From Haloquadratum sp. J07HQX50 (lineage in GTDB: Archaea > Halobacteriota > Halobacteria > Halobacteriales > Haloferacaceae): a stretch of 19,513 bases of DNA. The notes beneath the pieces are model-generated. The model was not told where the DNA came from. It saw nothing but the letters and a program-made list of their open reading frames with translations, and made no database searches. Each line of letters starts with the position of its first letter. Position 1 is the first letter of the stretch. The stretch is from assembly GCA_000416005.1 (NCBI GenBank), contig KE356562.1:434009-453521 (forward strand), given 5' to 3'. The translations under genes were made by a program, and so were the position numbers. Positions 14,306-19,513 of this stretch are shown here, one piece after another.

Positions 14306-14484
14306 TGGGGTCGGAGGGATTTGAACCCCCGATCGACTGATATCTCCGGTATGCGCCTCGGTACTCCAGAGGGTCGTCGTCACAATTGATGATCAGTCAA
14401 TTGCTCGGTATATCAGTCTGGAGTTTCGTCACCGGGCATCAAGCCTCTGGAGTCAGTCGCCATGCCGGGCTTGGCCACGACCCC
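14306..14484 (-). tRNA. tRNA-Trp (CCA) with a 105-nt intron
   Basis: The acceptor stem GGGGTCG (14484-14478) pairs with CGACCCC, and the discriminator A is at 14306; the terminal CCA is not encoded. The T arm is CGGGGGTTCAAATCCCTCCG-like and complete. The anticodon arm reads ACTGA-CTCCAG, giving anticodon CCA for Trp. The intron follows base 37. Exon 1 is 14447-14484 and exon 2 is 14306-14341. At the junction, CTCC pairs with GGAG, flanked by the 3-base bulges AGA and ATA. This is the bulge-helix-bulge cut by the archaeal splicing endonuclease. An intron at this place is typical of haloarchaeal tRNA-Trp. ATTTATTCGG, about 30 bases upstream on the minus strand, is a possible promoter element. 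Confidence 0.95.
14342..14446 (-). ncRNA. Box C/D guide RNA inside the tRNA-Trp intron
   Basis: The intron holds, in order, box C-like GTGACGA (14426-14432), box D' CCGA (14405-14408), box C' GTGACGA (14377-14383) and box D CCGA (14358-14361). The guide before D' (ACTGATAT) is complementary to ATATCAGT of exon 2; counting five bases from D' places the target at U39. The guide before D (CTCTGGAGT) is complementary to the 5' splice region ACTCCAGAG and places the target at C34. These are the two positions known to be 2'-O-methylated in haloarchaeal tRNA-Trp by its own intron. Between D' and C', CAATTGA/TCAATTG can form a short stem. Confidence 0.85.
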
Positions 14485-14564
14485 TCTTGTCGCATATATA
14501 CGTACAATCATGCCGAATAAATGGATTACGATGCGCTCCTCTGAGTCGATCAGGATCCACGCGA

Positions 14565-14789
14565 TTAATCCCGGTCAGTGTCAGCCCAACTGCACTCTTG
14601 ACATTTAAACGCAGTGACAAACTCAGTGATATTTGGCATGTACCCGACCGAGATCACATTCTCACCGCAGTCTGGACAATCCATGTCTGCATCTTGAATT
14701 GCCTCAGCCTCCAGCGGACGCTCACCCTCAACAAGTTCAGCCAGTCGTTCCGGTGTTACCATTCTACCCTCGACGACACGATTGCTCAT
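14565..14789 (-). CDS. Small zinc-ribbon protein (DUF5795-like, haloarchaeal)
   Basis: A 74-residue acidic protein that begins MSNRVVEGRMVTPERLAELV and carries two CxxC pairs, CPDCGE and CQEC, about 28 residues apart, so it should fold as a zinc ribbon. It resembles a haloarchaea-specific conserved family that I remember as DUF5795; that number is from memory. The function is unknown. It lies 38 bases after the stop of the membrane protein gene on the same strand, so the two are probably co-transcribed. The ATG at 14787-14789 fits the conserved N-terminus. Confidence 0.75.
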   Translation of the reverse strand: MSNRVVEGRMVTPERLAELVEGERPLEAEAIQDADMDCPDCGENVISVGYMPNITEFVTAFKCQECSWADTDRD

Positions 14790-14827
14790 ATATCACGTGT
14801 GAGTGCTACCGTTCTAAATTCGTCGTA

Positions 14828-15763
14828 TCAGAGCCAAGGGGCCCGTGAGTCATCATCTTCGTGAAATACATACTCAGGTTCACTGGCGTCTGTGCCCGAG
14901 TTTGCCTGGGAACTCGCTCCTGATTGCCTGTCGTCCTCACTCACGACGTGCTCAACAGTATCGCTGGCCTCTGAATCTGGTGTTTTCGTATCAGAGACAT
15001 TATCAGTGGGAGTCGGAGTCGGAGTATCGATTGAGCTGTCAGGATCATACGCGAAAACAGCCGTGACAGCCAGTACCCCAAGCGCGACAGGCGCTTCGGT
15101 TGGCAATACACCCAGGATATCGATGGCGAGCATGCCAAGCGCGACTGAACTTCCAAATCTGAATCGGTCGATATCGACGACTGTTTGCAACCATGGGGCG
15201 AACACTGCAATGACGATAGCGAATACAATACCGACTCCAGCGGCAGCGAGACCTCGTGCAATCGTGATTAGATTCACCTCAAGCACGAGAGCGGCTCCTG
15301 ATAGGTTCGTGCTCGCGACGAGCCCAAGTCCAATAATAATACTTGGTGAAGGGAGGTACTCACCCACTTTCGCAGAGGCAGTTTTGGCGGCGACTGCCAA
15401 GATGACTACCCCTGCAAATCGCTGGAAGACCGCAAAATCAAGCATCGATTGAAGCGTTTCAGCAAAAACCGCTTCGATACCAGCCACAGGAAGAATAATC
15501 GCCCCAATCACTAATACCGAAGTAACCTTTTCACGGCGCGTTCCTTCCATTTCAGCCAGAATAACAGCGACGGTGGCCGACCCACCGAAAATTAAGAGCC
15601 CTGTTTCGATGATACCGACGGCTGATCCCAATGCGCCGGCGATAATCAATGCAGGGAATATGCCGTCAATGAGCGGCAACGCCATCACGGTTGCCAGTAG
15701 TTTGGTTGACTTTCCGACGCGTCGCTCAAGCTGGAGCGCAACTGGATGCCGAGAGACGCTCAT
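14828..15763 (-). CDS. Multi-pass membrane protein (DUF5794-like, haloarchaeal)
   Basis: A 311-residue protein with about seven or eight hydrophobic helices over residues 20-240. Examples are LLATVMALPLIDGIFPALII, AGVGIVFAIVIAVFAPWL and APVALGVLAVTAVFAY. A soluble, strongly acidic C-terminal tail of about 70 residues rich in Thr, Ser, Asp and Pro follows and ends EYVFHEDDDSRAPWL. The short N-terminus SRHPVALQLERRVGK is probably cytoplasmic. It resembles a conserved haloarchaeal membrane family (DUF5794, from memory). No catalytic motif is evident, so a transport or scaffold role cannot be separated. The downstream partner is the small zinc-ribbon gene. Its leader region contains two short hairpins (15783-15797 and 15813-15831). 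Confidence 0.75.
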   Translation of the reverse strand: MSVSRHPVALQLERRVGKSTKLLATVMALPLIDGIFPALIIAGALGSAVGIIETGLLIFGGSATVAVILAEMEGTRREKVTSVLVIGAIILPVAGIEAVFAETLQSMLDFAVFQRFAGVVILAVAAKTASAKVGEYLPSPSIIIGLGLVASTNLSGAALVLEVNLITIARGLAAAGVGIVFAIVIAVFAPWLQTVVDIDRFRFGSSVALGMLAIDILGVLPTEAPVALGVLAVTAVFAYDPDSSIDTPTPTPTDNVSDTKTPDSEASDTVEHVVSEDDRQSGASSQANSGTDASEPEYVFHEDDDSRAPWL

Positions 15764-16134
15764 CTCATGCTACTGGCCATACCCACTGGCCAAGTGGTAG
15801 CTTAACCCTGCAGAGGGCGGTTGTTGCCCTCCAACATGGCAGCACACTCCGACACGGGCGAGACGATGGCTCATCCGCCACTTAGGTGTGTCCAGCCAGT
15901 GTATCGCTGTCGGCATAAATGTAGATGTAAACAGAAATGTCTCACCGGAATTGAAGAAAGCAGCTGACTTACCGGCGATACACGATACGGCGGGACACTC
16001 GAAGTCCATATGTAATTACAATGGTATCAAGGATTTAATACTTGTGTGAGAGATGTTTTCAAACGATATCGCAGGCAAGCACAGTCGCCTGCCACTCTCG
16101 CAACGTTTTTGTCAGTGCCACTAGGACGATTTAT
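15764..16134. other. Divergent promoter region of the membrane-protein gene and guaB
   Basis: This 371-base spacer must carry both promoters. Towards the left gene it has CCACT-ggcca-AGTGG (15783-15797) and GAGGGC-ggttgtt-GCCCTC (15813-15831). Towards guaB, TTTAATA (16034-16040) is a possible TATA box, followed by GCAGGC-10 nt-GCCTGC (16071-16092). A 79-codon minus-strand frame (15770-16009) covers most of it but matches nothing I know. Confidence 0.45.
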
Positions 16135-17631
16135 ATGGGAAACGACGTTTCAGAAACCGGATCCTTTTCTGAAAAACTTCGGGTGCCGGAGGCGCTTACG
16201 TTTGATGACGTGCTGTTGCGGCCGATGGAAAGTCGTGTGGAGCCTGATGCGGCCGATGTCTCGACGCGTGTGTCACGTTCAGTTTCGCTGAATATTCCAA
16301 TTATCTCTGCTGCGATGGACACTGTCACTGAGGGAGAAATGGGAATTGGGATGGCACGAGAAGGGGGACTCGGTGTTCTGCATCGTAACATGGACATCGA
16401 GCAGATGGTCGCTGAGATCGAGCGTGTGAAACGCGCTGATGAGTTGGTTATTCGTCGCGAAGATGTAGTAACAGCTCATCCAACACAGACTGTTCGAGAG
16501 GTTGATGAGATGATGGAGCGAAAAGGGGTTTCTGGGGCTCCAGTGGTTGATGATACGGATACGGTATTAGGAATCATCTCAGGAACTGATATCAGGCCAT
16601 ATTTGGAAGTTGGTGAGTCTGATGCCGTTCGCGAGGCGATGACGGATGAAGTAATCACAGCGCAACGAACCGTTGGTGCACGCGGTGCACTTGAATTGAT
16701 GTATGACCACAAAATAGAGCGCGTTCCAATCGTAGATGGGGACGAGCACCTGGTCGGACTGGTGACGATGCAAGGGATCTTACAGCGGCGCGAACACGAG
16801 AATGCAACTCGCGACGACACTGGGCGTCTCCGGGTCGGGGCTGCTGTCGGTCCGTTTGAAACAGAGCGAGCAGCCGCTGCCGACGATGCCGGAGCAGATA
16901 TTTTGTTTATTGACTGCGCACATGCGCACAATCTTGACGTTCTTGAGAGTGCCCGTGAGATCAAAACGAGCGTCGATGCAGATGTCGTCGTTGGGAATAT
17001 CGGAACGCGTGAAGCGGCGAAAGTAGCGGTGGAATTCGCTGATGGAGTCAAAGTTGGGATTGGGCCTGGATCAATCTGTACCACACGTGTCGTGTCTGGT
17101 GCAGGAATGCCACAGATATCCGCTGTTGCCGAAGTTGCAGATGTTGCTGCTCCAGCAGGTGTCCCTGTCATTGCTGACGGTGGAATCCGTTACTCAGGCG
17201 ATGCAATTAAAGCGATTGCCGCAGGGGCTGATGTAGTTATGCTTGGGTCGTACTTCGCAGGCACTGATGAAGCACCGGGACGCGTGATCACGATGAACGG
17301 GAAGAAGTATAAACAATATCGTGGAATGGGGTCTGTCGGAGCTATGAAGTCGGGTGGGGGAGAACGCTATCTCAAGGATAGCGAAGAGGACGAAGAATTT
17401 GTCCCCGAAGGAGTTGAAGCCGCAACCCCGTACAAGGGAACACTTTCATCCGAGTTACATCAACTCGTTGGGGGAATGCGCTCTGGGATGGGATACGTTG
17501 GTGCTGAGACGATTCCAGAGTTCAAAACGCGCTCAGAGTTCGTTCGCGTTTCTTCGGCCGGCCAGACAGAAGGCCATCCACATGATGTTATGATTACCGA
17601 CGAGGCACCAAATTATAGCCCGAATAATTAG
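16135..17631 (+). CDS. guaB: Inosine-5'-monophosphate dehydrogenase
   Basis: A 498-residue IMP dehydrogenase, the NAD-dependent step from IMP to XMP that commits purines to GMP. The N-terminal barrel begins [11 protein letters not shown]. Two CBS domains sit between about residues 100 and 220 ([20 protein letters not shown] and [20 protein letters not shown]) and would sense nucleotides. The catalytic loop GPGSICTTR holds the Cys at about residue 315. The IMP-binding [14 protein letters not shown] and the flap [16 protein letters not shown] follow. All expected residues are present. The start at 16135 gives [18 protein letters not shown], like relatives. The open frame runs 31 codons further upstream into non-conserved sequence. 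TTTATAT touches the ATG and is too close to act as its TATA box. Confidence 0.96.
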   Translation: MGNDVSETGSFSEKLRVPEALTFDDVLLRPMESRVEPDAADVSTRVSRSVSLNIPIISAAMDTVTEGEMGIGMAREGGLGVLHRNMDIEQMVAEIERVKRADELVIRREDVVTAHPTQTVREVDEMMERKGVSGAPVVDDTDTVLGIISGTDIRPYLEVGESDAVREAMTDEVITAQRTVGARGALELMYDHKIERVPIVDGDEHLVGLVTMQGILQRREHENATRDDTGRLRVGAAVGPFETERAAAADDAGADILFIDCAHAHNLDVLESAREIKTSVDADVVVGNIGTREAAKVAVEFADGVKVGIGPGSICTTRVVSGAGMPQISAVAEVADVAAPAGVPVIADGGIRYSGDAIKAIAAGADVVMLGSYFAGTDEAPGRVITMNGKKYKQYRGMGSVGAMKSGGGERYLKDSEEDEEFVPEGVEAATPYKGTLSSELHQLVGGMRSGMGYVGAETIPEFKTRSEFVRVSSAGQTEGHPHDVMITDEAPNYSPNN

Positions 17632-17690
17632 CGTCGTTCCCACAGCGATTACTGCAGAGAACACCCAAAGTCATCGAAGCCTCAGCCCGA

Positions 17691-18890
17691 CTATTCCAGA
17701 AATGACTCAATGCGATTGAGTGCTGTTTTCAGTTCACTCATTCCCGAAGCATATGAGATACGCAGGTGGCCGGCACCGCTTTCACCAAAAGCGGACCCAG
17801 GCACGACAGCGACGCGTTCCTCTTTAATCAGTGCTTCTGCGAATGCCTCGTCATCGCTCCATTCGGGGGGGCACTGTGGAAATACATAGAAGGCACCTTC
17901 TGCTTCGAAACATTCCATATTAAACTCGTTGAATCGAGAGATAACGAATTTTCGTCGTCGATTGAATGCATCTCGCATCTCCGCCAATGCAGGGTCACAG
18001 TTATGAATTGCTTCAAATGCAGCTGCTTGTGCCGTCGTCGGGGCTGAAAGCATCGTATACTGATGAATTCGATTCATCGACTCAATGACCGACTCCGGTC
18101 CGATTGCATACCCAAGACGCATCCCTGTCATCGCGTATGCCTTTGAGAATCCATTAAATACGACTGATCGCTCACGCATCCCAGGAATCGTCGCAATCGA
18201 AGCGTGTGGGCCCTCATACCGCAGTGCAGCGTAGATCTCATCGGAAAGCACAAACAGGTCGTGCTCTTCAGCGAACTGTGCAATCGGCCGCAGTTCGTCC
18301 CGATTCATCACCGCGCCAGTCGGATTATTTGGATAGCAGAGAACCAGCACGCTGGCGTCGGCCGCATCCGCTTGGTCCAGGGCATCGTATGTCAGTTTGA
18401 AGTCGTTTTCAGCACTAGTCGGAACTGATATGACCTCACCACCCGCAAATGACGCAGTTGGTTTGTACGAGATGTATGATGGTTCAGGAATTGCGATCTT
18501 GTCACCAGGATCAACGAGGGTTCGCATCGCGAGGTCAACGGCCTCGCTCGCCCCTGCGGTCACTAAGATTTCTGAATCTGGGTCATACTCCTGTCCATAC
18601 TGTGAAATGTGATCAGCAATTGCCGTCCGAAGGTCACTTCGACCGCGGTTTGCTGTATATGAAGTCTTTCCGCGTTCAAGAGCGTCAATCGCAGCAGAGC
18701 GTGCTGGCCACGGTGCTGAAAAGTCTGGCTCTCCGACACCAAGCGAGATGAGATCGTCCATTTCGGCCGCGAGTTCAAAGAATCGTCGGATACCAGATGG
18801 TTGTGCCTCTCGGGCTCGTCGCGAGAGGTGTGCCTCTCCAGGTGTCTGATTGGGGAGACCCTGTGACGGGTGTGGTTCACCTTCACTCAT
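17691..18890 (-). CDS. Class I/II PLP-dependent aminotransferase (aspartate aminotransferase type)
   Basis: A 399-residue fold-type I aminotransferase of the I-gamma/aspartate type. The N-terminal part has ISLGVGEPDF, then YTANRGRSDLR, the cofactor-binding TAGASEA, YPNNPTGAV with the conserved Asn, SDEIYAALRY, and NGFSKAYAMTGMRLGY with the Schiff-base Lys at 250. A late Arg (HLRISYA) would hold the substrate alpha-carboxylate. The amino donor is probably glutamate or aspartate; aromatic or alanine specificity cannot be excluded. The start ATG (18888-18890) overlaps the stop of the upstream lrp gene by four bases, implying coupled translation and amino-acid-dependent control. It converges with guaB across 59 bases without an obvious T-rich terminator. 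Confidence 0.94.
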   Translation of the reverse strand: MSEGEPHPSQGLPNQTPGEAHLSRRAREAQPSGIRRFFELAAEMDDLISLGVGEPDFSAPWPARSAAIDALERGKTSYTANRGRSDLRTAIADHISQYGQEYDPDSEILVTAGASEAVDLAMRTLVDPGDKIAIPEPSYISYKPTASFAGGEVISVPTSAENDFKLTYDALDQADAADASVLVLCYPNNPTGAVMNRDELRPIAQFAEEHDLFVLSDEIYAALRYEGPHASIATIPGMRERSVVFNGFSKAYAMTGMRLGYAIGPESVIESMNRIHQYTMLSAPTTAQAAAFEAIHNCDPALAEMRDAFNRRRKFVISRFNEFNMECFEAEGAFYVFPQCPPEWSDDEAFAEALIKEERVAVVPGSAFGESGAGHLRISYASGMSELKTALNRIESFLE

Positions 18891-19375
18891 GGTGACACAG
18901 CCAGTCTGTCATCTTCATCTCTATTATCAAAGTAGACGCCTCTATCCTTGTACGTGTGCATAACAAAATGAGTTACCGTTTGTGTAACTTCTGGAATCGG
19001 TGCTATCTGTTCAGAGACAAAATTCGAAATGTCGCGCATTGACTCCCCTTCAACATCAACAGCAAAGTCATAGCTACCAGAGACCAACCGAAGTGACTGC
19101 ACTTTCGAGAATTTTGCAATCCGGCGAGCGATCTCTTCATATCCAGTCTCACGGTCGAGTTCAACGTTCAATTCGACTCTTGCCTGGACGTGGCTCTCCT
19201 CAGTCTGGTCCCAATTAACGACAGCTTGATATCCACGAACCGCTCCCTGCTCTTCAAGTTCGCTGAGAAGGGCAGATACGTCGGCCTCTTCGATATCGAG
19301 TTGTCGGGCGATATCGGCCGAACTTTGTCTGGCATCTTCAAGCAACACATCGAGCAGCTCCCGCTTCGCTTCCAT
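18887..19375 (-). CDS. lrp: Lrp/AsnC-family transcriptional regulator
   Basis: A 162-residue regulator. The N-terminal 55 residues form an AsnC-type helix-turn-helix (LLDVLLEDARQSSADIARQL, then SALLSELEEQGAVRGY). The rest is the ligand-binding RAM domain: VQARVELNVELDRETGYEEI, SLRLVSGSYDFAVDVEG, and a conserved C-terminal strand. These proteins form dimers to octamers that bind amino acids and adjust the expression of amino-acid metabolism genes, often including their own operon. Here the next gene, overlapping by four bases, is an aminotransferase, a natural target. I start at the ATG 19373-19375; the open frame extends 23 codons upstream through sequence that looks like promoter and lacks family similarity. 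Confidence 0.93.
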   Translation of the reverse strand: MEAKRELLDVLLEDARQSSADIARQLDIEEADVSALLSELEEQGAVRGYQAVVNWDQTEESHVQARVELNVELDRETGYEEIARRIAKFSKVQSLRLVSGSYDFAVDVEGESMRDISNFVSEQIAPIPEVTQTVTHFVMHTYKDRGVYFDNRDEDDRLAVSP

Positions 19376-19513
19376 AGTAAGGTGCAGGAGATGCCCATTC
19401 AAAGGGTTTGCTGATAAAGAAAGATGATATTCGTCCGTTGTCAATGTCAGAACTCACATGCTGTTGCGTTGTCTACAGGCGGAGCAGCGTAACTGTCTCG
19501 GCTTTGTTCTCGA
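19376..19513. other. Upstream region of lrp and window edge
   Basis: This 138-base stretch should hold the lrp promoter; TTTATCAG on the minus strand near 19414-19422 is a weak TATA candidate. Beyond about 19470 a minus-strand frame ending ENKAETVTLLRL at a TAG (19473-19475) may be the tail of the next gene, but other frames are open too and the edge prevents a decision. Confidence 0.3.

Noticed and set aside
14156..14383. A 75-codon minus-strand frame crossing the tRNA-Trp 3' half
   Set aside because: It overlaps the tRNA exon and intron, which are certain, and has no family features.
14492..14501. GCATATATAC as the tRNA-Trp promoter
   Set aside because: It lies only 8-17 bases before the mature 5' end, too close for a TATA box; ATTTATTCGG further upstream fits better.
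15770..16009. A 79-codon minus-strand frame ending six bases before the membrane-protein gene, with a TATA-like TATTAAAT upstream
   Set aside because: The translation shows no recognisable domain, reads through two hairpins and lacks the acidic bias of real neighbours. It could be a leader or chance frame; expression data would be needed to accept it.
16042..16134. N-terminal extension of guaB
   Set aside because: The 31 extra codons have no family similarity and include a hairpin; the conserved N-terminus starts at 16135.
1..19513. CRISPR array, rRNA or an operon-scale defence system
   Set aside because: No regularly spaced repeats, no rRNA-like sequence and no nuclease/helicase cluster were seen on either strand.

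Overview
The window looks like chromosomal DNA of a haloarchaeon of modest GC content. The support is acidic proteins, leaderless-type promoters with TATA boxes about 27 nt before the start codon, an archaeal MBF1, an archaeal tRNA-Trp with a box C/D intron, GTP cyclohydrolase III, and haloarchaea-specific small families. The low GC of the core genes, the wide spacers and the many decayed genes recall Haloquadratum. That genus is my inference, not a search result.

Left end (1-1750): the 3' end of a DNA polymerase IV gene (dinB) with a C-terminal PCNA-binding motif. A badly decayed heavy-metal P-type ATPase follows on the minus strand. Its 5' side is cut off next to a solitary IS200/IS605-type end hairpin.

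Core block 1 (1777-6192, all minus): tpiA, MBF1, a tight hisC > adenylate-kinase-like > CDP-alcohol phosphatidyltransferase operon, and a fumarylacetoacetate-hydrolase-family gene. Two of these promoters carry perfect inverted repeats that could be operators.

Core block 2 (6628-9088): a UPF0173 metal-dependent hydrolase, a HAD-IIA phosphatase, and arfA (GTP cyclohydrolase III), which is divergent from the phosphatase gene.

Accessory island (about 9105-13400): it is bounded by two decayed IS200/IS605 relics, a tnpB with an internal deletion and a tnpA with a nonsense mutation. Between them lie a 55-aa DUF1289-type Cys-cluster protein, a possibly exported papain/transglutaminase-like protein and an SDR oxidoreductase. 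An aminoglycoside-phosphotransferase-like pseudogene lies just beyond the tnpA relic. The two relics share a structured end in which one hairpin has changed sequence but kept its pairing.

Core block 3 (13807-19375): a small winged-helix protein, tRNA-Trp(CCA) with an intron that can guide methylation of its own tRNA, a zinc-ribbon/membrane-protein pair (DUF5795/DUF5794-like), guaB (IMP dehydrogenase), and an lrp > aminotransferase operon with overlapping stop and start codons.

No CRISPR array, rRNA or clearly novel defence system is visible. The least expected items are the structured IS ends with covariation, the operator-like palindromes at the MBF1 and FAH promoters, and the small proteins of the accessory island.
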